A stretch of 26,928 nucleotides of DNA. Source: an uncultured Lachnospiraceae bacterium (GTDB taxonomy: Bacteria > Bacillota > Clostridia > Lachnospirales > Lachnospiraceae). The notes below the pieces were generated by a model. The model did not search any database and was not told the DNA's origin. It was given only the letters and a program-made list of their open reading frames with translations. The stretch spans positions 1-26,928 of the forward strand of contig CANCYO010000038.1 in the NCBI GenBank assembly GCA_947382415.1. Reading direction: 5' to 3'. Of this stretch, positions 7,748 through 16,696 are shown one piece after another; positions within the stretch are counted from its first letter, which is position 1; the number at the start of each line of letters is the position of its first letter. The position numbers and the translations under genes were made by a program.

Positions 7748-7833
7748 GCTAGTAATTCTCAAAATATGCCCTTAAAATAGCACTGTCAAACCTGTAAAAT
7801 ATTCCAGAAATCCAAAAACCGGAGGTTATTTTC

Positions 7834-8874
7834 ATGAAAAAAGCATTGATTACAGGAATCACCGGGCAGGACGGCTCCTATCTGGCAGAATTCCTGCTGG
7901 AAAAGGGCTATGAGGTACACGGCATCATCCGCCGCGCCTCCATCTCCAACACAGCCCGCATAGATCATCTGATCGCAGCACATGCTGTCACGCTCCACGA
8001 CGGAGACCTGACAGATTCCTCGTCCCTGATCCGCATTATCGGTCTCATACAGCCCGATGAGATCTACAATCTGGCCGCACAGTCCCATGTGCAGATCTCC
8101 TTTGACGCACCGGAGTACTCCGGCGACGTGGATGCCATCGGTGTGCTGCGCATCTTAGAGGCCGTGCGTATTCTGGGACTTGCGCAGAAAACCAAAATCT
8201 ATCAGGCTTCCACCTCAGAACTCTTTGGCAAGGTGGAGGAGATTCCCCAACGGGAAACCACTCCCTTCCATCCCTACAGCCCCTATGCGGTGGCCAAGCA
8301 GTACGGCTTCTGGATCGTCAAAGAATATCGGGAAGCGTATCACATGTTCGCCGTGAACGGAATCCTGTTTAATCATGAATCCGAGCGCCGCGGCGAAAAC
8401 TTTGTCACCCGTAAGATCACTCTGGCGGCAGGCCGCATCGCAGAAGGTCTCCAGGATCATCTGGAGCTGGGCAATCTCGATTCCCTGAGAGACTGGGGAT
8501 ATGCCAAGGACTATGTGGAATGTATGTGGCTGCTTCTGCAGCACGACACGCCCGAGGACTTTGTCATTGCCACCGGCGAGCAGCACACAGTCCGCGACTT
8601 TACACAGAAAGCCTTCGCCGCCAACGGCATCACACTTCGCTTTGAGGGGAGTGGCCTGGACGAAAAGGGATATGATGCCGAAACCGGAAAGCTTCTGGTA
8701 TGTGTAAACCCCGCATGGTTCCGTCCCACCGATGTGGACAACCTTCTGGGCGACCCCACCAAGGCCAAAACCCTGCTTGGCTGGAATCCCCGGAAAACCC
8801 CCTACGAGGAGCTGGTACGCATCATGGCCGAGCATGACAGAAATCTGGCCAGACAGGAGGCAAAACTCTTATGA
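7834..8874 (+). CDS. gmd: GDP-mannose 4,6-dehydratase
   Basis: Gmd converts GDP-D-mannose to GDP-4-keto-6-deoxy-D-mannose in the cytoplasm, the first committed step to GDP-L-fucose. The 346-residue extended short-chain dehydrogenase has the NADP-binding GITGQDGSYLAEFLL at residues 8-22, RRASISNT, NLAAQSHVQISF, the catalytic T127 in STSELFG, and Y151/K155 in YSPYAVAKQYGFW. NHESERRGENFVTRK and LGNLDSLRDWGYAKDYV are further Gmd hallmarks. The length matches the family. GGAGG lies 8 nt upstream of the ATG. It is the first gene of a four-gene operon, and its stop overlaps the fcl start (ATGA). Confidence 0.97.
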   Translation: MKKALITGITGQDGSYLAEFLLEKGYEVHGIIRRASISNTARIDHLIAAHAVTLHDGDLTDSSSLIRIIGLIQPDEIYNLAAQSHVQISFDAPEYSGDVDAIGVLRILEAVRILGLAQKTKIYQASTSELFGKVEEIPQRETTPFHPYSPYAVAKQYGFWIVKEYREAYHMFAVNGILFNHESERRGENFVTRKITLAAGRIAEGLQDHLELGNLDSLRDWGYAKDYVECMWLLLQHDTPEDFVIATGEQHTVRDFTQKAFAANGITLRFEGSGLDEKGYDAETGKLLVCVNPAWFRPTDVDNLLGDPTKAKTLLGWNPRKTPYEELVRIMAEHDRNLARQEAKLL

Positions 8875-9848
8875 CAGAAAACTGCATAAACTCCAAAAAC
8901 TCTATCATGGAAAAGGACTCCAAGATCTACGTCGCAGGACACCGGGGCATGGTGGGCTCCGCCATTATCCGTGCCCTTCAGTCCCAGGGCTATAGCAATA
9001 TCATAACCCGCAGCCACAGCGAATTAAACCTGTGCAGACAGACTGAAGTAGAAGCGTTCTTCTCCGATGAAAAACCTGAATTCGTATTTCTGGCGGCAGC
9101 CAAAGTAGGCGGTATTGTGGCAAACTCCGAAGCGCTGGCGGACTTCATGTACGACAATATGATGCTGGAGATGAACGTGATCCACTCCGCCTGGCTAAAC
9201 GGCTGTAAAAAGCTGCTGTTTCTGGGGTCCTCCTGCATTTATCCCCGCATGGCTCCCCAGCCCATGAAGGAAAGCTGCCTTTTGACTTCCGCTCTGGAGC
9301 CCACCAACGAAGCCTATGCTCTGGCCAAGATCTCCGGCCTGAAATACTGCGAATACCTCAACAGACAGTGCGGCACAGATTATATTTCCACCATGCCCAC
9401 CAATCTCTACGGACCTAACGACAACTACCACCCCACTCACAGCCATGTGCTGCCCGCGCTGATCCGCCGTTTTCACGAGGCGAAAGAAGCCGGGCTGAAC
9501 AGCGTCACCTGCTGGGGCAGCGGTTCCCCCTTGAGGGAATTCCTCTATGTAGATGATCTGGCTGACGCCTGTGTGTTCCTGATGAACAATTATTCCGGCA
9601 ACGAGACCGTAAATGTGGGTACAGGTAAGGAGCTGACCATCCGCGAGCTCACAGAGCTGGTGGCAAAAGTCATAGGCTACGAGGGCGAAATACAATGGGA
9701 TGCATCCAAGCCCGACGGCACTCCCCGAAAGCTTCTGGATGTGTCCAAATTGGAGAATCTGGGCTGGCATTACCGCACGGAACTGGAAGAGGGCATCCGT
9801 CTGACCTACGAAGACTTCCTGAACAATCCCATGCGCGCCGAGCGCTGA
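8871..9848 (+). CDS. fcl: GDP-L-fucose synthase
   Basis: This enzyme epimerises and reduces GDP-4-keto-6-deoxy-D-mannose to GDP-L-fucose with NADPH. The 325-residue SDR protein has the Rossmann motif GHRGMVGSA (residues 23-31), then AAAKVGGI, GSSCIYP (S120/S121), and the catalytic pair Y149/K153 in EAYALAKISGLKYCE. NLYGPNDNYHPTHSHVLPALIRR and REFLYVDDLADA are typical of Fcl/WcaG. I keep the ATG at 8871: it overlaps the gmd stop and has AGGAGG 10 nt upstream. An ATG at 8907 would remove a 12-residue extension that is unusual for the family but lacks an RBS. With gmd, it supplies fucose for surface glycans or capsule. Confidence 0.96.
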   Translation: MTENCINSKNSIMEKDSKIYVAGHRGMVGSAIIRALQSQGYSNIITRSHSELNLCRQTEVEAFFSDEKPEFVFLAAAKVGGIVANSEALADFMYDNMMLEMNVIHSAWLNGCKKLLFLGSSCIYPRMAPQPMKESCLLTSALEPTNEAYALAKISGLKYCEYLNRQCGTDYISTMPTNLYGPNDNYHPTHSHVLPALIRRFHEAKEAGLNSVTCWGSGSPLREFLYVDDLADACVFLMNNYSGNETVNVGTGKELTIRELTELVAKVIGYEGEIQWDASKPDGTPRKLLDVSKLENLGWHYRTELEEGIRLTYEDFLNNPMRAER

Positions 9849-9888
9849 TATGATTTTCCGCAAAATACTGAACGCAGAGAGGTATGCT

Positions 9889-11205
9889 ATGAATATTATT
9901 CTACTGTCAGGCGGTTCCGGGAAAAGGCTATGGCCTCTTTCCAATGACGTCCGCTCCAAACAATTTATCAAACTGTTCAAAGGCCCCGACGGGGAGTACG
10001 AATCCATGGTACAGCGCGTCTACCGCCAGATCCGCACTGCGGATCCAAACGCCGCCGTCACCATCGCCACCTCCCGGACACAGGCGTCCGCCATTCACAA
10101 TCAATTGGGACCGTCCGCCGGCGTCTGCGTGGAGCCCTGCAGAAGAGACACCTTTCCCGCCATCGCCCTGGCCACCGCCTATCTGCACGAAATAATGGGA
10201 GTCGGGAGAGACGAAGCCGTTGTGGTATGTCCTGTTGACCCTTTTGTGGAGCAGGATTATTTTGAAGCGCTGAAAGAGCTTGGGGAGCTGGCGTCCTCCG
10301 GCACTGCGAAGCTGGCGCTGATGGGCATTGAACCCACCTATCCCAGCGAAAAATACGGCTATATCATCCCTGAGAACACCTCCAATGTGAGCAGAGTCAG
10401 AACCTTTCGCGAAAAGCCTGACGCCGCCACAGCCCAGAGCTACATTGATCAGGGCGCGCTCTGGAACGGCGGAGTATTCGCCTACCGCCTGGGATATGTG
10501 CTGGACCGTGCCACAGAACTCCTGAACTACACAGACTATCAGGATCTGTTCAACCGCTATGACTCGCTGACCAAAATCAGCTTTGATTACGCGGTGGTGG
10601 AAAAGGAATCCGACATACAGGTACTGCGTTTCCATGGACAGTGGCGGGACATCGGAACATGGAATACTCTGACGGAGGCCATGGACGAAACCTGCGTGGG
10701 TAAAGCCATCCTAAATCAGACCTGCGAAAATGTACATGTGATCAACGAACTGGATATGCCCATTCTGTGCATGGGCCTGAAGGACATCGTAATATCCGCA
10801 AGCCCCGAGGGAATCCTGGTGTCCGACAAGGAACAGTCCAGCTATATCAAGCCCTTTGTGGACGCCATCGATCAGCAGATCATGTTTGCCGAGAAATCCT
10901 GGGGGAGTTTCCGCGTTCTGGACGTGGAGGAAGAAAGTCTTACCATCAAAGTCACTCTCAATCCCGGCCACCGGATGAATTACCACAGCCACGAGAGACG
11001 GGACGAGATGTGGACCGTCATCTCCGGCCGGGGCAGAACCATTGTGGACGGCATGGAACAGCCCGTACAGGCAGGAGACGTGATCACCATGCAGGCGGGC
11101 TGCCGCCACACGGTCATCGCCGATACAGAACTCAAAATTATGGAGGTTCAACTGGGCAAAGATATCAGTGTCCACGACAAAGTGAAACATGAACTGGAAG
11201 AATAA
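9889..11205 (+). CDS. manC: mannose-1-phosphate guanylyltransferase with C-terminal cupin (ManC type)
   Basis: ManC makes GDP-mannose from mannose-1-phosphate and GTP. The nucleotidyltransferase signature LLSGGSGKRLWPLS lies at residues 5-18, followed by SKQFIKLF, FREKPDAATAQ, LWNGGVFAYR and GQWRDIGTWNTL. A C-terminal cupin (about residues 340-430) carries NPGHRMNYHSHERRDEMW. In bifunctional ManC/AlgA enzymes the equivalent motif usually reads QxHxHRxEHW. Here the HxH pair is present but the later histidine is a methionine, so the isomerase activity is uncertain. I start at 9889, with GAGAGG 6 nt upstream; an in-frame ATG at 9850 would add 13 residues. It follows fcl by 40 nt, and its stop overlaps the longer manA start. 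Confidence 0.94.
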   Translation: MNIILLSGGSGKRLWPLSNDVRSKQFIKLFKGPDGEYESMVQRVYRQIRTADPNAAVTIATSRTQASAIHNQLGPSAGVCVEPCRRDTFPAIALATAYLHEIMGVGRDEAVVVCPVDPFVEQDYFEALKELGELASSGTAKLALMGIEPTYPSEKYGYIIPENTSNVSRVRTFREKPDAATAQSYIDQGALWNGGVFAYRLGYVLDRATELLNYTDYQDLFNRYDSLTKISFDYAVVEKESDIQVLRFHGQWRDIGTWNTLTEAMDETCVGKAILNQTCENVHVINELDMPILCMGLKDIVISASPEGILVSDKEQSSYIKPFVDAIDQQIMFAEKSWGSFRVLDVEEESLTIKVTLNPGHRMNYHSHERRDEMWTVISGRGRTIVDGMEQPVQAGDVITMQAGCRHTVIADTELKIMEVQLGKDISVHDKVKHELEE

Positions 11206-12208
11206 ACCTATCTTGCGAGCAGAGCCATTCCTGCGAGCAATGCCCTTCTTGCTTATGCCCACCGGCAAAGACTATCTCTGGGGCGGCAACCGCCTGAACA
11301 CCGACTTTCATAAAAATCTCCCTCTGGACCCGTTGGCCGAGACCTGGGAGTGTTCCACTCATCCGGACGGCCCCAGCACGGCGGCAGACGGTGAACATCA
11401 GGGACAGTCCCTGCGCCGGATCCTGGCAGAGCACCCGGAGTATCTGGGCAGCCGCCACATGTCCTCCCGTGAGTTCCCCGTGTTGGTGAAGCTCATCGAC
11501 GCTGCACAGGATCTGTCCGTGCAGGTTCATCCCGACGACTCATTCGCGGCCTCCGTGGAAAACGGTGCGTTGGGAAAGACTGAAATGTGGTATGTGCTGG
11601 ATGCCCGTCCCGGAGCGCATCTGATCTACGGTTTTACGCAGGACATGGACATGTCTCTCCTGAAGCGCAGTCTGGAACAGGACACCATCGAAAAATATCT
11701 GCAGAAAATACCCGTGCACAAAGATGACGTATTCATGGTAGAGCCCGGTACTGTCCACGCTATCGGAGCAGGCATCCTGCTGGCGGAGATTCAGGAGAAT
11801 TCCAATCTGACCTATCGGCTTTACGACTATCACCGCAGGGATAAAAATAATCTGGAGCGCCCTCTCCACATTGAGAAAGCGCTCCAGGTGTTAAACCGGC
11901 ACAGCAGCGCAAGTCCCCGTCAGCCCATACGCGTCCTGCGCTATCGCCCTGGTTTCGCCTCAGAGCTTCTCTGCCGCTGCAAATATTTTCAGGTGGAAAG
12001 ACTTCTGATCAATACTGCAGATCATGCGCCGGACTGTTCCACCTCTCCTCTTTCTTTTCAGATCCTTTTATGTATAGAAGGAGATGGCAGCCTGCACTTT
12101 GCCTCCCGGGAACTCCCCTTCACCAAAGGAAGCTGTATGTTTCTGCCCGCAGATTCCGTACCGGTCACTTTACACGGACGGGCACAGCTTTTGCGGATCG
12201 GCTGCTGA
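11189..12208 (+). CDS. manA: class I mannose-6-phosphate isomerase
   Basis: ManA interconverts fructose-6-phosphate and mannose-6-phosphate and so feeds the GDP-mannose/GDP-fucose route. It is a zinc cupin enzyme. QVHPDDSF (H114), LGKTEMWYVLDA (E132) and EPGTVHAIGAGILLAE (H190) hold the metal ligands, and R210 in NLTYRLYDY fits the catalytic arginine. The 339-residue length is close to Firmicutes ManA. The start is uncertain. ATG 11189 overlaps manC by 17 nt, but the first 17 residues look extra and contain an imperfect 18-nt tandem duplication. ATG 11240 gives MPFLLMPTGKDYLWGG, which matches the usual N-terminus, yet has no RBS. It is the last gene of the operon, and its stop lies 6 nt from the convergent receiver gene with no obvious terminator between them. 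Confidence 0.94.
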   Translation: MNWKNKPILRAEPFLRAMPFLLMPTGKDYLWGGNRLNTDFHKNLPLDPLAETWECSTHPDGPSTAADGEHQGQSLRRILAEHPEYLGSRHMSSREFPVLVKLIDAAQDLSVQVHPDDSFAASVENGALGKTEMWYVLDARPGAHLIYGFTQDMDMSLLKRSLEQDTIEKYLQKIPVHKDDVFMVEPGTVHAIGAGILLAEIQENSNLTYRLYDYHRRDKNNLERPLHIEKALQVLNRHSSASPRQPIRVLRYRPGFASELLCRCKYFQVERLLINTADHAPDCSTSPLSFQILLCIEGDGSLHFASRELPFTKGSCMFLPADSVPVTLHGRAQLLRIGC

Positions 12209-12214
12209 AAACGG

Positions 12215-12628
12215 CTATATTTCCAGATGCTTTTTTATTTCCCGATCAATAACCCGGTTAATCCTTTTAAGCAGCTCACTGGATGAAAAAGGTTTCAGTA
12301 TATAATCGCAGATTCCCAGCTTGGCGCTCTCCATAACAGTATCTTTGTCCTCCACACCGGTTAGCATGATCACAGGTATATCCTCCAGTTTTTTCATGGA
12401 ACGTATCTCCTGGAGTGTCTGGATGCCGTCCATGGGGGACATCTGAATGTCCAGCAGAATCAGATCCGGTTTCCTCTCCTTAAGGCATTTAATGGCCCGC
12501 GCTCCGGAATTGACTGTGATTACTTCAAAATCATCACTCAGAGCATCTGAAATTCGGGATAATATGATTGCCGTATCGTCCACCGCTAAAATACATGCTT
12601 TTGAATTATGATTCTGTTCCTGACTCAT
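12215..12628 (-). CDS. stand-alone response regulator receiver domain (CheY-like)
   Basis: This 137-residue protein is a single REC domain with no output domain. It shows the acidic pair D17/D18 (AVDDTAI), the phosphoacceptor D60 (LILLDIQMSPMDG), T90 (MLTG) and K112 (LKPF). Its start overlaps the stop of the hybrid kinase gene by 4 nt (ATGA), so it is translated with it and is the likely final phosphate acceptor of that relay, taking phosphate from the kinase Hpt histidine. What it acts on is not visible: single-domain receivers can bind motor, kinase or enzyme partners. It is the last gene of the pseB-pseC-kinase-receiver run. Confidence 0.93.
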   Translation of the reverse strand: MSQEQNHNSKACILAVDDTAIILSRISDALSDDFEVITVNSGARAIKCLKERKPDLILLDIQMSPMDGIQTLQEIRSMKKLEDIPVIMLTGVEDKDTVMESAKLGICDYILKPFSSSELLKRINRVIDREIKKHLEI

Positions 12629-15477
12629 TTCGATTCTTCCTCCTTTTCAAGAACACTCAGAAGCTGCCCCAGCATCTCCTCCGCATTATCATCCTCATAT
12701 AATCTCAGGTTCTGCTGTATCTGCAACAGACGCTCCAACACGTCCTTTGGCAGTTCATGCGCCAGCATTGCCTCCACTTTCTCCGCACATTCCCGAGACC
12801 GAAAATGCTTTAATTCCTCCAGCGCTCCCGCTGTCTGCATCCTCAAATCTGATATCGGCGGACAAGGAAGCTTATCTTTTTGATCGGTGCTCTGTCTGCG
12901 CCGCTCCAGAAACTGTCCGATATTGTCCAGAAGCGTCTCATATTCTGTCAGCATGGCCGGAAACCGTGCATAGATAAATTCCCTGTCGCTCTGTGCCGCA
13001 GCATTCTCCTGTTCACGGGCCATGTCCGAAACCTTTAATGCTCCGATATTGGCCGATGCGCTTTTCAATCCGTGTACTTCTACCTGATATCGTAAAATAT
13101 CCGTTTCCACAAGGTCACACAGCAGATCCAGCTTACGTTTGCCATCCATAAAGTAAACTTCCAACAGATTGACAAACCCCTCTTCATCTCCACAATAATA
13201 CTGCGCCGCAGCATCCATGTCCACACCTTCTATCCGGAATGCCGCAGGATCCAAAGGTTTTATTTCCTCTTCTACGTTCTTAGCCTCCCTGTGTTCCTCC
13301 GGCACCCAGCGCAGCAAAAGCCTGTTCAATTCTTTCCTGTCCAGAGGTTTTGCGATAAAGTCCTGAAAACCGTGATCCAGAAAATATTTTCTCATACCCT
13401 GCATGACATTGGCAGTCAAAGTGATCATAACAGGAGCAGTCCCGTTTTCACCGCAGTCTCTGCGGATAATCTCCGCCGCCTCAATACCGTCCATACCCGG
13501 CATCATATGATCCATAAAGATCAGGTCATACCTGACGTCACGCACCTTCTCGATAGCCTCCGGCCCGCTTCCCGCTTCATCCAGATCAAAATCATAATTC
13601 TTCAGAAAACCTTTGGCTACCTTTCGATTGATTGCATTGTCATCTACAATCAACACTTTTACACCGGGCGCAGTAAACAGATCCGTCATTGTCTGCTCTG
13701 TCTGGGGGATATCCGGCATCTCTGAAATCAACCTTCTGTCTACGATTTTCTGCGGAATCGAAATCGTAACCTTCGTCCCTTCACCGTAGACACTTTCTAT
13801 CCTGACATTACCCTCCATCAGTTCCACCAGCAGTTTTACAATGGCAAGCCCCAGTCCCGTACCCTCCACGCTCCGGTTCCGTTTAGAATCCACCTGACGG
13901 AAATCCTCAAATATCTTGTCAAGATCCTCCTCCCGAATACCGCAGCCTGTATCCTCCACATAAAAGGTCAGCAGCTCCTCGTCCTCGTTTCTGCCCGGTT
14001 TCCCTGTAATGGAGACTCGGACATATCCTTTCTCCGTGAATTTTATGGCATTGCTGAGAATATTGATCAGAATCTGTTTGATCCTGCCGTCGTCGCCGCA
14101 ATAGCGGCAGGGAATCGCTTCGTCGCACTCATACTTCAGGATCAATCCACGCTGAGAAGCCGCCATATCCATCATCGCTATGACCTCGTCCGTCATGGCT
14201 TTTATGTAATAATCCACATTCACCAGTTCCATTTTGCCCGCTTCCACCTTGGACAGATCCAAAATATCATTGATAATGGTCAGCAGATTTTTTGCCGCAG
14301 ACTGCACATCCTTGGCATGGGCATAAATCTCCGCGTCCTCACACTCCTCCATGATAATATCGTTCAACCCGATAATGGCATTCATGGGAGTCCGTATCTC
14401 ATGGGACATGTTAGCAAGAAATTCACTTTTTGCAGCGCTGGCCTTCTCCGCCTCAAGCCGCACCCGCTTAATCTCATTGATATAGGCCTCTGTGTCGGTC
14501 ATATTCAGGATCAGAATCACACAGCCCTGTTTTCTGCCGCTTTCATCTATGATATGCCTGCTGTGGCTTTGATAATGCTGATCGTTGATGGTAAAACTCC
14601 AGGGAAGGTCCTCACTCAGCATTTCTTCGCGGAAATCCTCCACTACCCGGATATTCTCGCCCGGCTTAAGGGAGTCCAGATGAGAAAAGATATTCGCCGC
14701 CGCTCTGTTATAGCTGACCAGCCGGTCATGGTCGTCCAACGCTATCACGCCGTCGCCCATACTCTCCAGAACCTTTTCAGCCGCCAGATGCCGGAAATCA
14801 TAATTCCGGCGGCTCCAGATCACGATAACCACCATCGCCATGGATATCGTCAGCGTCACCGGAGTGAAATCATATACTTTCATAAATTTAGAGACATAAG
14901 CTATCAGCACTATGACAGGCAGTGTGGAAATAGCAAGGATCGTCCAATACTGACGATGAACCTGCTGATCCGAGCGTTCCCGAATAGCGCTGATCAATGT
15001 GTAGATACAAAGAGTATAGGGAATAATAATATAGCATATCAAAAAGAATACATAAAGCGGGCCATAGCTCAGAATAATATGATGGTATCCACCCGCGTCC
15101 TCCACCCACTGAACCTCCCGGTAGAAAAGGCCATGCCAGTTAAAAAATACCGCCGGCAGAGATAAGCAACTGATCACGCCGAGAGTTCGCAAAAGAACCT
15201 TCGGCGGAGCGACATAACAATAAATATAAATAAACCAGCAGTAACACAGCGGCGTAAAAGCAGAACCAACTTTCTCTACGATCACTGCCGTCATGGCCGC
15301 CTCCATAGTAGAGGCAGTCAATTCCAATAAATAACCGACATTTTGAACCAGGCAGCTGCACATAATGATGATCAACAGTTTCTGCTCTCTGGCTCCGTCT
15401 CCGTTGAGCAGAAGGAGTAAAGCCACAGCTGTGAGACATATGCCAAAACACTCCAATAAAATGACAAAATTAACCAT
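12625..15477 (-). CDS. hybrid sensor histidine kinase: 7TM sensor, PAS, HisKA, HATPase, REC, Hpt
   Basis: This 950-residue membrane kinase carries a multi-step phosphorelay. In order: a seven-helix N-terminal sensor (about residues 4-222, resembling the HisKA 7TM family); a PAS-like domain (about 232-330); a short coiled linker; HisKA with H359 in MSHEIRTPMN; HATPase with N-box N476, EDTGCGI (about 508-514) and GTGLGLAI (about 539-546); a receiver (about 606-722) with D612/D613, phosphoacceptor D656 and K710; and an Hpt domain (about 745-860) with H802 in VHGLKSASANIGA. The predicted order is H359 to D656 to H802 to the separate receiver encoded next. All key residues are present. It begins 24 nt after pseC, with TAAGG 4 nt before the ATG. 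The ligand is unknown. Confidence 0.95.
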   Translation of the reverse strand: MVNFVILLECFGICLTAVALLLLLNGDGAREQKLLIIIMCSCLVQNVGYLLELTASTMEAAMTAVIVEKVGSAFTPLCYCWFIYIYCYVAPPKVLLRTLGVISCLSLPAVFFNWHGLFYREVQWVEDAGGYHHIILSYGPLYVFFLICYIIIPYTLCIYTLISAIRERSDQQVHRQYWTILAISTLPVIVLIAYVSKFMKVYDFTPVTLTISMAMVVIVIWSRRNYDFRHLAAEKVLESMGDGVIALDDHDRLVSYNRAAANIFSHLDSLKPGENIRVVEDFREEMLSEDLPWSFTINDQHYQSHSRHIIDESGRKQGCVILILNMTDTEAYINEIKRVRLEAEKASAAKSEFLANMSHEIRTPMNAIIGLNDIIMEECEDAEIYAHAKDVQSAAKNLLTIINDILDLSKVEAGKMELVNVDYYIKAMTDEVIAMMDMAASQRGLILKYECDEAIPCRYCGDDGRIKQILINILSNAIKFTEKGYVRVSITGKPGRNEDEELLTFYVEDTGCGIREEDLDKIFEDFRQVDSKRNRSVEGTGLGLAIVKLLVELMEGNVRIESVYGEGTKVTISIPQKIVDRRLISEMPDIPQTEQTMTDLFTAPGVKVLIVDDNAINRKVAKGFLKNYDFDLDEAGSGPEAIEKVRDVRYDLIFMDHMMPGMDGIEAAEIIRRDCGENGTAPVMITLTANVMQGMRKYFLDHGFQDFIAKPLDRKELNRLLLRWVPEEHREAKNVEEEIKPLDPAAFRIEGVDMDAAAQYYCGDEEGFVNLLEVYFMDGKRKLDLLCDLVETDILRYQVEVHGLKSASANIGALKVSDMAREQENAAAQSDREFIYARFPAMLTEYETLLDNIGQFLERRRQSTDQKDKLPCPPISDLRMQTAGALEELKHFRSRECAEKVEAMLAHELPKDVLERLLQIQQNLRLYEDDNAEEMLGQLLSVLEKEEESK

Positions 15478-15501
15478 ACAACCTTACCATCCGTTTTGAC
15501 T

Positions 15502-16695
15502 TTACTTACGGTAATGATCAACCAGCTTTTTCACCGCCAAGATGACATCTTCCACGTCCTGATCCGTCATGGCATAATAGAGCGGGATACTCATAACTTC
15601 CTCATAAAACTGCTCCGCATTGGGACACAGCCCCCGCTCATAACCAAGCTTCTCATAATAGGAATGCCAGTACACAGGAAGATAATGTACCTGCGGGCAG
15701 ATATTTTCCGCCCACAGCGCGTCAAAGAACTCTCTCCTGTCACAATTTAAGCGCTCCGGTCTCAGGCGCAGGATATACAAATGCCTGGTGGTAGCCGATT
15801 CAGGAATCTCCCGCTGCACCTGAAGCTCAGGCATATCTGCAAATGCCGCATTATATTTTTTTACAATCTCATCCCGTCTCTTTGCAAAGGCGGGAAGCTT
15901 ATCCAACTGACTGACGATCAGCGCTGCCTGTATGTCCGTGATGCGGTAATTATAACCCAGCTCCACCTGCTCGTTATACCATGCCGCATCCGTGGGATGC
16001 ACCATCTCCTCCCGATTGCGGGTAATGCCGTGGCTGCGCAGACGCAGCAGTCTTCTGTAAATCCTCTCATCATTGGTGGTCACCGCGCCACCCTCGCCTC
16101 CCGTCACCGTCTTCACCGGATGAAAACTGAAACAGGTCATATCCGCGATGCTGCCCACCGGCTGTCCTTTATATTTCGTCCCAATGGCATGAGCCGCATC
16201 CTCGATCAAAATCAGATTGTGTTCCCGACAGATCGCTCTGAGTTCCTCCAGCTCCACAGCCTGTCCCGTGAAATCCACAGCCACGATGCCTTTCGTGCGG
16301 GGTGTGATAAGCGCTCTGACAGAATCAGGATCAATATTATACGTCTCAGGGTTGATATCCGCAAAGACCGGCTTCGCCCCCACATAGAGTACACAATTTG
16401 CAGACGCGGCAAAGGTGATGGAGCTTACGATGACTTCATCCCCCGCGGCAAAGCCCGCCGCCATGGCGGCAAGGTGCAGCGCCGCCGTGCCGTTGCTCAC
16501 GGCAACCGCATACTTCGCCTGCGTCACCTCACAAAGCCTCCGCTCCAACTGTTCCACTCTGGGGCCTCCTGTGAGCGCAGGGCTTCTTAAAGCCTCTGCC
16601 ACGGCCTCGATATCTGCCTGATCAATATACTGCCTTCCATAATGAATCGGGGTCTCCCTCACGGGAGCCCCTCCTGCAATCGCTAACTGTTCCAT
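15502..16695 (-). CDS. pseC: UDP-4-amino-4,6-dideoxy-N-acetyl-beta-L-altrosamine transaminase
   Basis: PseC transfers an amino group from glutamate to C4 of the UDP-4-keto sugar made by PseB, the second step of pseudaminic acid synthesis. The 397-residue DegT/DnrJ/EryC1 aminotransferase shows SNGTAALHLA (67-76), the PLP-contacting D166 in LIEDAAHAIG, the Schiff-base lysine K195 in CFSFHPVKTVTGGEGG, and RSHGITRN. The sequence around K195 is typical of PseC rather than of other DegT enzymes. It starts 1 nt after the pseB stop with GGAG 8 nt upstream, so the pair is clearly co-translated. A related 4-aminotransferase of another dideoxy-sugar route cannot be fully excluded. Confidence 0.92.
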   Translation of the reverse strand: MEQLAIAGGAPVRETPIHYGRQYIDQADIEAVAEALRSPALTGGPRVEQLERRLCEVTQAKYAVAVSNGTAALHLAAMAAGFAAGDEVIVSSITFAASANCVLYVGAKPVFADINPETYNIDPDSVRALITPRTKGIVAVDFTGQAVELEELRAICREHNLILIEDAAHAIGTKYKGQPVGSIADMTCFSFHPVKTVTGGEGGAVTTNDERIYRRLLRLRSHGITRNREEMVHPTDAAWYNEQVELGYNYRITDIQAALIVSQLDKLPAFAKRRDEIVKKYNAAFADMPELQVQREIPESATTRHLYILRLRPERLNCDRREFFDALWAENICPQVHYLPVYWHSYYEKLGYERGLCPNAEQFYEEVMSIPLYYAMTDQDVEDVILAVKKLVDHYRK

Positions 16696-16696
16696 T

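Noticed and set aside
9928..10635. Minus-strand open frame of 235 codons opposite manC
   Set aside because: It is a shadow frame; manC carries all the motifs and the operon context.
14317..16590. Long plus-strand open frames opposite the kinase and pseC (up to 282 codons)
   Set aside because: They mirror well-supported genes whose codon use leaves the opposite frame open. The predicted proteins are rich in His, Arg and Gln and resemble no family.
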